64,000 nucleotides of DNA from Thermogemmata fonticola (lineage in GTDB: Bacteria; Planctomycetota; Planctomycetia; Gemmatales; Gemmataceae), in NCBI RefSeq assembly GCF_013694095.1, contig NZ_JACEFB010000015.1, forward strand, positions 45,549 to 109,548. The letters run 5' to 3'. Below, piece after piece: positions 8,704 through 17,587 of this stretch; the first letter of the stretch is position 1, and the number at the start of each line of letters is the position of its first letter. The translations under genes and the position numbers were made by a program. The notes beneath the pieces were generated by a model, which was not told the DNA's origin, ran no database searches, and was given only the letters and a program-made list of their open reading frames with translations.

Positions 8704-9188
8704 GGTTTGCACCCCCTTCATCGAGTCTCGGATTCGGTACCACAATCACGACTGCCGCTGCTGGGATCAGTGCTGCCACCTGGTTCCGCCGCCTTTTCGG
8801 TTCGATTGAGCCAACGGCAGAGGGTTCAGACGATCAAATCATATTTATGCTAACCTGTTCCGGCAGTGTGTCAATGAAAAAAGATGAGCCCGCGGAAGTT
8901 CCGAAGTTCCTAGGATCCAACAAAGCGGAAGCCGCAGGGCCGAGTTCGTAACCCCATCCCTTGGCGGCTGGATTCAATCAGCAGGCCAGCAGTTTAATCT
9001 CCGCTCGTGCTCAGCCATCTTGCCTGCCTCGCGCGGGCGCGGGCGCTGAATCACTTGTCCCTGCCCCCGCTTGTCTCTCCGGCAAACGAACAAACTTCAG
9101 TCGGCGTAGAGGGTTACTCCAATGCGCTGTGACAGGTCCATCCACGAATCCGCGAGGTGGAGGGGTTGGCAAGGGATTTGGCCCTCCT
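8704..9188. other. intergenic, AT-richer leader region
   Basis: No gene is supported in these 485 bases. On the minus strand a TTGACA (8869-8874) is followed after 16 bases by TAGCAT (8847-8852), a plausible sigma-70-type promoter for the small membrane protein gene. The rest up to 9188 has no recognisable element. Confidence 0.35.
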
Positions 9189-9953
9189 TCATGCGGGGCG
9201 GTGGACGTCGTCTTGCGGTCTGTAGCCGAGCTGGGTGCGCGCCACGGTCAGATCCCAGCGCATGCCGGAGTTGGCGGACATGCCGTTGACAATCAGGAAC
9301 CGTTCGGGGAGGGGAGCGGTCAGGCAGCACTCCATCAGGTGCAGAAAGTCGCGGTCGGAGAGCCACAGTTGGCGGAACCACTCGCCCCGATCGGCTGGCA
9401 ACTGGTCGGGCCGATTGATTCCTCGCCACACCCAGCCGAGGCGAACGGCGATCACTTCCAGGCCCCGGACGGCGGCGTAGTGCTGGCCGACGCGTTCGCC
9501 GAAGAGCTTGGCGGCGGCGTAGGGTCCGCTGAAGCGTTCGGCTCCGTCGGCAGTGTAGCGCAGGCCTGGTTTGGGCGGCAGGTCCTCGGTGATCGGCAGC
9601 GGCGGCCCGTCCTGGTAGCCCCCCATGACATGATTGGAGCTGGCGAAGACGAAGCGCCGGACGCCGTGCAGGGCCGCGGCCTCGTAGACGTTGAGCATGG
9701 CATCGACATTTGGCCCCAATAAATCGGGCCAGTCGTGATAGGCGACGGGGTCGCCTGCCAGGTGCACGACCGCCTCCACGCCCTGGAAGTGCTTGATCCA
9801 ATCGCCCCATCGGCTTAGATCGGCGGTGTGGACGCCGTCGCGGGGCTGACGGTCGATTAGCACCAGGCGGGTCTGCCCGGCCAGATGAGCGGCCAACTTG
9901 GCGCCGAGATTCCCACTGGCCCCGGTGATGAGCACAACGGCGGGCAACGTCAC
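9189..9953 (-). CDS. NAD-dependent epimerase/dehydratase, uronate dehydrogenase-like
   Basis: Encodes 254 residues of an extended short-chain dehydrogenase. The N-terminus carries the NAD-binding GASGNLG (residues 10-16). An active-site serine block (RFVFASSNHVMGGY) and the catalytic YAAAK follow. The SSNHV motif, the segment WLSDRDFLHLMECCLTAP and the C-terminal RWDLTVARTQLGYRPQDD are what uronate dehydrogenases show, so oxidation of a uronic acid to its lactone is the best guess. The usual length is about 265 residues. The start codon is GTG, overlapping the upstream gene's stop as GTGA, so the two are translationally coupled. A related sugar-nucleotide or aldose dehydrogenase cannot be excluded. 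Confidence 0.75.
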   Translation of the reverse strand: MTLPAVVLITGASGNLGAKLAAHLAGQTRLVLIDRQPRDGVHTADLSRWGDWIKHFQGVEAVVHLAGDPVAYHDWPDLLGPNVDAMLNVYEAAALHGVRRFVFASSNHVMGGYQDGPPLPITEDLPPKPGLRYTADGAERFSGPYAAAKLFGERVGQHYAAVRGLEVIAVRLGWVWRGINRPDQLPADRGEWFRQLWLSDRDFLHLMECCLTAPLPERFLIVNGMSANSGMRWDLTVARTQLGYRPQDDVHRPA

Positions 9954-11089
9954 GGCTTCTCCCCCGTGATTTCGGACAGCAAACGAAAGAAGCCTCTCTT
10001 CCGTTCACTGCTGATTTGCCAGTTCACCGGCACACTCTGGTAACCCTCGTCGAACCCTTCGCCTTTCCGACGATAGTCGAAGTAGCCCCAGGACGCATAC
10101 GCCTTGACTGCCGCGATGAAGTTGTTGTTGGGTTTGTCAAAGTCGTAGTGGTCGTCCTCGTTGAAGAGGATGGGCATGGGGCGGTAGCCTTGCACTCGGC
10201 GGGTCTGGTGCACCATCTCGGTGATCCGTTGGGGGTCATGTACGCCGTTGCCGTGCAGCAGGAGGAAGTCAGCCGCTTTGACCACGTTGGGTTTGGGGAT
10301 GCTCCCCCCGCCGTAACTCGTACTGACCCAGAGGGGGTGGTTTTTCTCCCGGCTCCGTGTTTTCACCCGCTCGATGAGTTCATGGACGCGCTCGGCCTTG
10401 AGAATGTCGTGATCATACCTCTTCACGTCGCATTCGTTGTTCACTTCCACCACCACATTCGTGTATCGGCGGGCGATGAGCCAATCGACCACATGATCGA
10501 CCCCGGCGATGACGGCTTGCTCGTCCTTAAGCCGCTCATCTTGGCCGAAGTAATACAAGCCGAGGATGACCACCATTCCCAGTTCGTCGGCCTTGTCGAT
10601 CACCTGGGCCAGGCGCGCCATGTATTTTTCGTCCAGTGTGCCGTCAGCGTGGATCGCTGAATTGTGCCACGGCTGCGCCTTCGAGTATCCTTCGGGACTG
10701 CCGCCTTGCAAGTTCAGCGTGATGGCTAGCAAGCCGTGCTTGCGCCAGGTCGGCATCGTGGCGATAAATTCCGCGGTGTTGCGCTCCGGGTCCCACTTCC
10801 TGGTGTCCGGGTAAGCCCAGCGTGTCACGGTAGCGGGATTGCGATCGTCAAAGATCGCCTGCACCATCCGGCTGTTGAATAGCAGCCCCTCAATGGGCAC
10901 ACCGTTCCAGATGCGGCCCTTGTAGGTCGGCTGGCCGTTGATGTAAAACTTGTCCTTCACGATACTGACGACGGTGGCACGCGGGGTTTGAATGGTCGAG
11001 GCTGCGGGCCGGAGGGCTGCCCTGTCCCCCATTGCCAGGGCTGCGATTGTGAAGGCGATCATGCCGCCTACCATGAAGAGGTGACGCAT
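9950..11089 (-). CDS. secreted glycosidase-like TIM-barrel protein
   Basis: Encodes 379 residues with an N-terminal signal peptide (HLFMVGGMIAFTIAALAMG). After a short beta segment (VKDKFYINGQPTYKGRIWNG), the pattern fits a clan GH-A (beta/alpha)8 barrel: LLAITLNLQGGSPEGY, GMVVILGLYYFGQDE, and NVVVEVNNECD with Asn218-Glu219 as possible acid/base. PILFNEDDHYD with Glu311 is a possible nucleophile. No specific GH family is assigned by eye. It is coupled (GTGA overlap) to a uronate-dehydrogenase-like gene, suggesting that extracytoplasmic release of a uronic acid or related sugar feeds the oxidation. That pathway is inference. Confidence 0.6.
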   Translation of the reverse strand: MRHLFMVGGMIAFTIAALAMGDRAALRPAASTIQTPRATVVSIVKDKFYINGQPTYKGRIWNGVPIEGLLFNSRMVQAIFDDRNPATVTRWAYPDTRKWDPERNTAEFIATMPTWRKHGLLAITLNLQGGSPEGYSKAQPWHNSAIHADGTLDEKYMARLAQVIDKADELGMVVILGLYYFGQDERLKDEQAVIAGVDHVVDWLIARRYTNVVVEVNNECDVKRYDHDILKAERVHELIERVKTRSREKNHPLWVSTSYGGGSIPKPNVVKAADFLLLHGNGVHDPQRITEMVHQTRRVQGYRPMPILFNEDDHYDFDKPNNNFIAAVKAYASWGYFDYRRKGEGFDEGYQSVPVNWQISSERKRGFFRLLSEITGEKP

Positions 11090-11233
11090 AAATTCCTCCG
11101 TTTCGGCTTCGGATGGTGGGAACTTTCCTAGTGCCTGACAGCTCGCTGTCCCGGTGAGTCGTCGAGTGGTTTCTGGAGTCTCATCCCAGCATACTGTTGG
11201 TCTTTCCCGCGGGCAAGGAATGGAGAAACGACA

Positions 11234-11259
11234 CCGGCCAACCTCTCAGGGCTGGCCGG
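11234..11259. terminator. GC-rich hairpin between DUF1559 and glycosidase-like genes
   Basis: A 7-bp stem (CCGGCCA with TGGCCGG) encloses a 12-base loop in the 251-bp gap after the DUF1559 gene. No U-tract follows on the minus strand, so termination strength is uncertain. Confidence 0.3.
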
Positions 11260-11340
11260 GCGAAGGAGCGACTGCTGATCCCGCTGGAGGAGCGCCCCGC
11301 GGCTCATTCTGACCGCGAGGGGGCGGATGACTTCAGGACG

Positions 11341-12219
11341 TCACTGATCCCCCGTGTACTCGGCGGGGATGTTCGAGAGGAAGCCGAGGGAGTACTTCCC
11401 CTTGTTGGCGTCCCAGACGGCCTGGGGGAAAGGAGCGACGGAGGGAACATCGACCGGGCGGCGGGTTTCCACATGGCCATCGGCCATCGCGACATTGCCG
11501 ACACCGGCGAAGCGGAAGTGAGCGCAATTGACGCCCCATGAAGTAAAGGCGTTGGTGCCTCCGTAAGGATTGGGCACATACGGCGAGCCGAAACTGTCGA
11601 ACACCTCCTGCAACGTGCCGTCCGGGTTGAGCTGGACCTGCTCGGCAAAGAGGAAAGTTTGGCTGGTGGGCAGGTGATGGAGACGCTTATTCTGCACGTG
11701 GCGGTTGTAGGCGTAGCCGCGCGACAGCATGCCGACCGTCGCCCGCACCGGATACCCCTCGATTCCGGGGCATTTTGCTACTTCCGTGTTGTTCTCGTAA
11801 AAGTTGGTCAGGATCCCGCGGGTCGGGTCCACACTGACGACCTGATAGGTCGTGCTGCTGTAGGTCACCAGGCCGTACCAGTACTGGATGGTGTAGGTGG
11901 GGGTACTCCAGGTGAAGACGGAGGTCGGGGGCAGTTTGCCGTGGGTGTCGTGGTAGTTGTGACAGGCCAGTGCCAATTGGCGGATATTGTTGGCGCCCTT
12001 GATGCGGGCGGCGGCAGTGCGCACCTTCTGCACGGCGGGCAAGAGCAGGCCGATGAGGATGGCGATGATCGCGATCACCACCAAAAGCTCGATCAGCGTG
12101 AAGGCGTGCCGCAGCGGGAAGCGGCTAGCAGAGGCTAGTCTGGCTCGGCGGCTCGGTCCGCGTTGAGGCAGGTTCGGCAGGGCATGGAGACGGAAAACGG
12201 TCAACACACAGGTCCACAT
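11341..12219 (-). CDS. DUF1559 protein with prepilin-type N-terminus
   Basis: Encodes 292 residues. The block [20 protein letters not shown] (about residue 39 onward) is a type III signal for prepilin peptidase, followed by [14 protein letters not shown] and [20 protein letters not shown], the DUF1559 hallmark. The C-terminal H-X9-DG-type motif is present as a variant ([20 protein letters not shown]). Family members in planctomycetes are secreted pseudopilins present in very many copies per genome; function is not established. GGGAGGAG lies ten bases upstream of the ATG. The gene begins about 155 bases downstream of a cobalamin riboswitch on the same strand, so its expression is probably B12-responsive. 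Confidence 0.9.
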   Translation of the reverse strand: MWTCVLTVFRLHALPNLPQRGPSRRARLASASRFPLRHAFTLIELLVVIAIIAILIGLLLPAVQKVRTAAARIKGANNIRQLALACHNYHDTHGKLPPTSVFTWSTPTYTIQYWYGLVTYSSTTYQVVSVDPTRGILTNFYENNTEVAKCPGIEGYPVRATVGMLSRGYAYNRHVQNKRLHHLPTSQTFLFAEQVQLNPDGTLQEVFDSFGSPYVPNPYGGTNAFTSWGVNCAHFRFAGVGNVAMADGHVETRRPVDVPSVAPFPQAVWDANKGKYSLGFLSNIPAEYTGDQ

Positions 12220-12374
12220 GGACAGGTACTCCTCCCGCCGGTCCGGGCGGGGTAGTCGGGGCGGACTGTCCAGGTGCGGTCAAAACGGGACGGGGCTGCG
12301 CCCCACGCGCAGCACAGGAAAGGATCGACCGGCCCGTCCGGCAACCTGGGTCCGAGGCCCCGAACGACTCAGAT

Positions 12375-12556
12375 CATGACGGGCAGGTCTTCTGGCTTTC
12401 GGCTCGTGGCGAACCTGTCGGCGGCCTTCCCATGACCCGCAGGTCACAGTGGCGTGCATGCCGAGGGTTCTGGCCGATCACAGCAGCGGCCCTGCGCCGG
12501 ATTCGCACCGGCTTCCCTCTTGCCTCCCCGATCCGCAGACCGGGGAACCCGTCATG
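12375..12556 (-). promoter_or_regulatory. cobalamin (B12) riboswitch
   Basis: Read on the minus strand, the conserved cobalamin aptamer blocks occur in order: AGAGGGAAGCCGGTGCGAAT, then CCGGCGCAGGGCCGCTGC, CACTGTGA, CATGGGAAGGC and the terminal AGACCTGCC. The outermost stem P1 is perfect over nine pairs (CATGACGGG with CCCGTCATG), which fixes both ends. It points toward the DUF1559 gene starting at 12219. In the 155-base platform there is a GCTGCG/CGCAGC hairpin near 12300 and a C-rich segment able to pair around the ribosome binding site. The OPT transporter gene ends upstream of it, so that gene is not its target. Confidence 0.93.
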
Positions 12557-12715
12557 CTAGCGCTTCGTTGTACATCCCCGACGGGAGTCTGGCCAGAGCG
12601 TCTCTGCGGACCCAGCCGCCCTCGGCGAACAGGTCCAGGGGCAGACAGGGACAGGAGGAGTACGCCGACATCCGCCCGAGGGGAAGGAGGCAGCAGGACG
12701 AAGGGGACGGAATGC

Positions 12716-15088
12716 TCAGGGGCGAGAGGCCGAGTCCGCAGCGGGAGGGGAAGTCGGACGCCGTCCCACAGCCAGGAGATAGGCCGCCAGTATGGCAAAC
12801 AGGGCTACTCCCAACGCCCGCGCCCACGGGACCTCGTTGGGGTCCCACACCCGCTTGCCGCTAGCGTCCAGGGTGCCGAAGAAGTGCGCGCCGAGGTTGA
12901 CCGCGGCCACCAGCTCATCCGAGAAGGCAAAGAAGGCGACGATCAGACCGCAGAGCGTGCCCCCCGCTATGTAACCGCTGGCTAAAAGCACGCCGGGACT
13001 GGTTTCCGCCGCCGCTTCCCGTTCCGGTCCGCCCCGCCGCCAATCGGCAAGGTAGCGCAGCAGCCCGCCCAGGAAAATCGGCACCGTGGAGGCGAGCGGA
13101 ATGTACATCCCCACCGCCAGGGGCAAGGCTGTCACTCCCATCAGCTCGACGGACACAGCGATGAGCGCGCCGATCAAAACCAAGCCCCATTCCAGCGTGC
13201 CGCCCAGGATGCCCTGGATGATGTTGGCGAACAGGTGCGGCTGCGGTGCCGTGAAGGCGGCCGGAGCGGAGGAACCGTCGTCCATCCGCCGCGATTCCTG
13301 GGCGATCGGCGTATCCGTGCGGTAGTGCGCCTTGCCGCTTTCATCGACCAGGTACCGTCCGGGCCGCACTTCCGCCAGTCCCTGGCTCGGTTCCGCCGGG
13401 TATTCCCCCCGCCGCACATGGACCACAAAGTACTCCTGGGTATCGTCCTGGTACGGTTTGCCGGGCCGCTGCCGCGGAGCATCCGCAGGAATGGCCAAGC
13501 GCCGTTCTGGCAGATTTTGTTTGCTGTAGTGCGTGCCCGCGGTGTTCAACAGCAGCATGGTAAAGCCGATGACCAGGGCCGACGAAATCGCGCCCAACAG
13601 AATGCCCCACTGTTGCTTGTACGGCGTAGCTCCGACCAGAAAGCCGGTCTTGAGGTCCTGCGAAGTCGTTCCCCCGTTGCTGGACGCAATGCACACCACC
13701 GCCGCGATCGTCAAAGCACTGAGCATGGCCGAGGGACCGCTCCGCCCCACCACCACGAAAATCAGGCACACCAGCAGCAGCGTTGCAATCGTCATCCCAG
13801 AGATCGGATTCGAGGAAGAGCCGACTTCCCCCGTCAGCCGGCTGGACACCGTGACGAAGAGGAAACCGAAGAGCAAAATCAACACGCCGCCCAGCAGTCC
13901 CTCGGCATTGAGACCCAAGCCCAGTTGAGGGATCGCTGCTAAGGCCAGCACCAGGGCCACACTGCCGAAGAGGACGGCGCTGAGGGGTAAATCCTGTTCC
14001 GTGCGCCGGCGGGCCGGAGAGTTCGCCGCTCGACTCGCCCGCAGGTCTCGCAGCCCCCCCTGGATCGACGCCACAATCAGCGGCAAGGCCCGCAGCATGG
14101 CGATGATCCCTCCCGCTGCCACCGCCCCCGCGCCAATGTAGCGCAGATACGTCCGCCCAATCTGGCCCGGACTCATGTTGCGGATCAAACCCGCATTGCG
14201 GCTATCCTGGGGTTGCTCCGCCGCCCACACTGCCGGCGAAACCGGCTCCGTCAACTTTTCCCCGAAAGTGACAATGAGCGGTCCCAACACCCAGTACGAC
14301 AGAATCGCTCCCGCCATCATCAGGCAAGCGATCCGCGGGCCGATCAGAAACCCCACCCCCAGCAGCTCCGGGGCCAGTTCCCCTGCTGCCTCGGCCCCCT
14401 TCAAACCGCTGCGACTGCCATCCGCCTGCCGGTGCGATAACTCCACCGCCGGTTCCGACGCCCACAACTTCCCCGCCGCCTGGAAAAACTTGTACACAAA
14501 CGCCAGCCCGAACCCCACAAACACCATCCGCGCCGTCGCTCCTCCCTTCTCCCCGGCGATCAGCACCTCCGCGCACGCTGTTCCCTCCGGATACGGCAGA
14601 CGCCCATGCTGCTGCACAATGAAAGCCCGACGCAGCGGAATCATCATCAAAATCCCCAGCACCGCCCCCAGCACCGCCACCGTCATCACCCGGATCGGGT
14701 CCATCTCGAACCCCAACAGCAGCAGCGCCGGCATCGTCACCCCGACCCCAAAGGCAATGCTCTCTCCCGCACTGCCGGTCGTCTGCACAATGTTGTTCTC
14801 CAGGATCGTCGCCCGCCGCCAGCCCAACGCCCGGCTGCACGCCCGAAACAACGTCACCGACAGCACCGCAATCGGCACCGACGCCGACACCGTCAAACCC
14901 ACCTTGAGCACCAAATACAGCGACGAAGCCCCGAACAATATCCCCAGCACCACTCCCACCAGCACCGCAGGAAACGTGAACTCCGGCGGCGATTGCTCCG
15001 GCGGCACAAACGGAATGCCGTTCCCCTCTCCCTGGCCCGCCGCCTGCCCCTCCCTCTGGCCCGGATCAGTATCTCGACGCCGCTCCAT
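12716..15088 (-). CDS. OPT family oligopeptide transporter
   Basis: Encodes 790 residues, a normal length for the OPT family. Many hydrophobic helices run through the protein: FPAVLVGVVLGILFGASSLY, VLGAVLGILMMIPLRRAFIV and GTACAEVLIAGEKGG, then the conserved SNPISGMTIATLLLVCLIF and GGTTSQDLKTGFLVGATP regions. The latter is the diagnostic OPT signature. A loop of about 90 hydrophilic residues (about 540-630) lies between helices. The start at 15088 has GGGGGGTG just upstream; the open frame runs 84 further codons upstream with compositionally odd, arginine-rich sequence that I regard as untranslated. Substrates of bacterial OPT proteins are peptides or metal chelates; here unknown. Confidence 0.88.
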   Translation of the reverse strand: MERRRDTDPGQREGQAAGQGEGNGIPFVPPEQSPPEFTFPAVLVGVVLGILFGASSLYLVLKVGLTVSASVPIAVLSVTLFRACSRALGWRRATILENNIVQTTGSAGESIAFGVGVTMPALLLLGFEMDPIRVMTVAVLGAVLGILMMIPLRRAFIVQQHGRLPYPEGTACAEVLIAGEKGGATARMVFVGFGLAFVYKFFQAAGKLWASEPAVELSHRQADGSRSGLKGAEAAGELAPELLGVGFLIGPRIACLMMAGAILSYWVLGPLIVTFGEKLTEPVSPAVWAAEQPQDSRNAGLIRNMSPGQIGRTYLRYIGAGAVAAGGIIAMLRALPLIVASIQGGLRDLRASRAANSPARRRTEQDLPLSAVLFGSVALVLALAAIPQLGLGLNAEGLLGGVLILLFGFLFVTVSSRLTGEVGSSSNPISGMTIATLLLVCLIFVVVGRSGPSAMLSALTIAAVVCIASSNGGTTSQDLKTGFLVGATPYKQQWGILLGAISSALVIGFTMLLLNTAGTHYSKQNLPERRLAIPADAPRQRPGKPYQDDTQEYFVVHVRRGEYPAEPSQGLAEVRPGRYLVDESGKAHYRTDTPIAQESRRMDDGSSAPAAFTAPQPHLFANIIQGILGGTLEWGLVLIGALIAVSVELMGVTALPLAVGMYIPLASTVPIFLGGLLRYLADWRRGGPEREAAAETSPGVLLASGYIAGGTLCGLIVAFFAFSDELVAAVNLGAHFFGTLDASGKRVWDPNEVPWARALGVALFAILAAYLLAVGRRPTSPPAADSASRP

Positions 15089-15550
15089 GATCACCCCCCG
15101 CCTTGACACACGCGAAGACCCCACCCCGCCGCCTGCTCGTCTCCTCTTTCCCCGCATGCCTGCGGTACACCATCCCCGCCCTCGAGGACCCCGAAGCTGG
15201 CGAAACAAACCCCGAAGGCTCACGCCGCGAGGATATTCCTGGACTCCCCTTGGCCTCCGAATATAGAAGCTGACCGCCCGCAGCACCACAAGCCGCCAGG
15301 AGGCCACAACTCTGGGAATAATCCTAGAGACCTTATGCAAAACTTGCTATTGGCTGGAATCGGCGAGGTGGTGGTTCCTCAAGTTCGCCAGCAGCCTGGG
15401 CTTTGCAAAACTCGCTAACGGCGTGGCTTTGCAAAACTCGCTATTGGCTGGAAATGGTGAGATGGTTCCCGCGGCTAGCGACAGGCGTGAATGCAGCGAA
15501 AGGCGTGGATTTTGTCACAGCGGCCCCCGCTCACAATCCTCCGCCCCAGT
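15089..15550. other. intergenic region with direct repeats
   Basis: About 460 bases between the OPT gene and the next minus-strand gene. The only structure is the set of direct repeats at 15336-15466. No RNA gene or promoter was recognised. Confidence 0.5.
15336..15466. repeat. 37-bp direct repeats
   Basis: Copy one at 15336-15372 and copy two at 15430-15466 agree at 32 of 37 positions (both start TGCAAAACT, continue GCTATTGGCTGGAA). A third, partial copy at 15404-15417 shares TGCAAAACTCGCTA. The spacer differs between copies. No coding frame runs through them. Confidence 0.7.
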
Positions 15551-16339
15551 CTAGGGTTGGATCCATCTGCCAGTACCCTCTTGGGGAGCAAGCCATTGCC
15601 GCCAGATGATCGTGCGGCTGTGCGGATCAATTTCACCCCAATAGTAAACAGTGGCGTGGATTCGGACAAGAACCCTGCGGTCATCATCTGCCTGAAGTTC
15701 GATATAATCACCATTGCGCGCTACTTCAGTAAACGTGCGAATTCCTCCTTGCGGACTTCGTTCCCGCCAATTCTTGCCACCGAGATGCTCATAGATCCTG
15801 CCTGAAGGTGTGGCCCAGCGAACCCGCGGATCAGGAGGGGGAGGAGGGGATGGATTGGCCGGCCCAGCCACCAGGTCCTGAAGTTCTTTCTCCAGCAGCG
15901 CGGCTTCGGCATCTCTTTTGTTGCGGACGAGTTGCCGGATCGCTTCGGTGTAAGCCGACTGGAGTGCTTTGCGGGCCGCAGCCAGTTGGGAGAGGTATTG
16001 GTTGGTAGGGATAGACTTGGGCAGCTCTCCTGTGGTGGTATAGGCCAGTCGCTCGGCTAGGATTTGGTCCACTAGCTTTTTGTTGCCATCCTGGCGGGCT
16101 AGAGCTTCCTTCTTGTCAAAAGCGTCGAACAGGCTCTTCTTGATTCGCTGCACTTCAGACTCGTAAGCCTTTTTGGCCGCGTCCAGTTTGGCTAAAATTG
16201 GGTCGGCCTTGGATTTCTGAGGTGGATCGGCATTTTGGCCTCTGGAAACGAGGGCGGCCCCTGTCAGTCCCAGGAACGCGAAGAGAATCCACCGGCCAAA
16301 CTGAGACTTAACAGAAGTAATCGTCCCGCAATGAGTCAT
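15551..16339 (-). CDS. secreted coiled-coil protein of unknown function
   Basis: Encodes 262 residues. A signal peptide is visible (GRWILFAFLGLTGAALVSRG, about 14-33). Residues about 45-165 are highly charged and helical (LAKLDAAKKAYESEVQRIKK, AARKALQSAYTEAIRQLVRN), typical of a long helical hairpin or coiled coil. A Pro-rich linker (PSPPPPPDPR) leads to a small beta-rich C-terminal domain with RWATPSGRIYEHLGGKNWRE. Similar secreted helical proteins are common in planctomycetes. The start at 16339 has GAGGAGGTGG upstream; the frame is open for 40 more codons without a better start. No enzymatic motif is visible. Confidence 0.7.
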   Translation of the reverse strand: MTHCGTITSVKSQFGRWILFAFLGLTGAALVSRGQNADPPQKSKADPILAKLDAAKKAYESEVQRIKKSLFDAFDKKEALARQDGNKKLVDQILAERLAYTTTGELPKSIPTNQYLSQLAAARKALQSAYTEAIRQLVRNKRDAEAALLEKELQDLVAGPANPSPPPPPDPRVRWATPSGRIYEHLGGKNWRERSPQGGIRTFTEVARNGDYIELQADDDRRVLVRIHATVYYWGEIDPHSRTIIWRQWLAPQEGTGRWIQP

Positions 16340-16688
16340 CGTCCACCTCCTCTCAGTCAGAAAGACAAAGTGTGAGTCTCCTGCTTTTCCCGCAGGACAC
16401 CCTAGTATACCATTGGGTAAGGAACCGGGGCTAGAGACTTGAGAAACACTTTGGACCACCGCGACCCTCCCCTTGTTGTGGCTTAGCGTCCTGCACTCGC
16501 ACTTGTCCTGGGGAGCGCTCGCAGGGGCCGCTGGCGGTCAAAGCGCGGACAAAGCGGACGGCAACTGGACTGTGGTCGTCCTACACTACAGTTCGGATAG
16601 CGGTAGTGGAGCCACGAGGCGCCGTTTCACAGCTTCTCCTTTCTCCGTTACCGGGCGGCTCAGCACGAATTGTCGCCAGACCTCCCCC
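16340..16688. other. intergenic, nothing recognised
   Basis: About 350 bases with no supported gene. The plus-strand open frame at 16473 begins with a hydrophobic stretch but resembles no known protein and its composition changes abruptly. Confidence 0.4.
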
Positions 16689-17159
16689 CTAAGCGATGAT
16701 TCCCTCTCTAGGGCTTTCCTCGCCCTCAATCACGACCTGTAACTTGTAGTGGATCGGGAACACTTTCGAGGCTGATTGGCCGAGCAATGCGACGAATCTC
16801 TTGCGCTCTTCAATCGCTTCCTTGTTCTCAGATTTCCGTGGGACGGCTCGATACCCGAGTCGGCCTAGCACTATCCCCTCGCCGATTTCCACTGACTCGC
16901 CCGCGGTGTTCACGATCAAACAGCCGTCGAGCTTTCTCCCGCTTGCTGTCGTGAAAGTTGCAGCCACAAATAAGTCATAAGCTCCCTTGGGGACGATCTT
17001 GCTATTGATTGGGCGAACCCACGTTTCGTCCCGGCCCGGTACGTCCTCTTCGTCTAGAGCGAATTCCCAGATCGGGAAGGCGGCAAAGTCGCTCACCTTC
17101 AACTCGTTGCAAGGCTTACGCGTTTGGAGTGAGACCTTTCTCATCCCGATTACCCCCAT
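16689..17159 (-). CDS. hypothetical protein, unknown function
   Basis: Encodes 156 residues, or 151 if the second methionine at 17144 is used. The sequence looks like a genuine globular protein, with mixed charge and regular hydrophobics (VSDFAAFPIWEFALDEED, YDLFVAATFTTASGRKLDGC, EIGEGIVLGRLGYRAVPRKS). No family, signal peptide or membrane segment is recognised. The segment IWEFALDEEDVPGRDETWVRP is reminiscent of small bacterial proteins of unknown role often found near toxin or immunity genes, but nothing adjacent supports that. It is isolated, in a gene-poor section. Confidence 0.5.
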   Translation of the reverse strand: MGVIGMRKVSLQTRKPCNELKVSDFAAFPIWEFALDEEDVPGRDETWVRPINSKIVPKGAYDLFVAATFTTASGRKLDGCLIVNTAGESVEIGEGIVLGRLGYRAVPRKSENKEAIEERKRFVALLGQSASKVFPIHYKLQVVIEGEESPREGIIA

Positions 17160-17377
17160 CAGGCCATTTGTCAGGGCTAGACCTCAGTTCGACCCGCCAG
17201 GCCAACAGATGGAGCGCCGAGTGCTCTTATCATTAGAATCAGGACGGCTTCTATCACCGCCGAGATTTGGTCCGCCGCCGTGGCGTTTCGGTTGTCAAAC
17301 TGGCCCGCTGAAGGCCGGTGAGTAGCGGCAGTCTGCTGCGGGAGGAAACACCCTCACGGATCAGGCTGGGGTGGCGC

Positions 17378-17587
17378 TCACTCCTCGTTGATGCCCAAAA
17401 GCGCGATCAGGGCGCAGAAGGTGGCCATCACGATCCCCCAGGGCCACCACACCTCATAGACATACCACAGCACGAGGGCCGCCAGAAACAGGACCGCCGC
17501 CGCGCCGAAGGCGACCACGCTCCGCCGTTCGCCCAGCCATGTCAGGAAGAATGGCTCAATCAACCCGTAGTAGAAGAAATCCATCAT
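17378..17587 (-). CDS. small membrane protein
   Basis: Encodes 69 residues from MMDFFYYGLIEPFFLTW. Two closely spaced hydrophobic helices follow (VVAFGAAAVLFLAALVLWYV and GIVMATFCALIALLGI). The same frame is open upstream to 17854, but that part is compositionally different and lacks a good start. No family is recognised; expression is uncertain. Confidence 0.45.
   Translation of the reverse strand: MMDFFYYGLIEPFFLTWLGERRSVVAFGAAAVLFLAALVLWYVYEVWWPWGIVMATFCALIALLGINEE

Noticed and set aside
12716..15088. OPT transporter as the target of the B12 riboswitch
   Set aside because: The riboswitch lies downstream of the transporter's stop codon and points away from it, so it cannot control it in cis.
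14175..15266. 363-residue plus-strand ORF opposite the OPT transporter
   Set aside because: It is antisense to a clear OPT gene and shows no domain.
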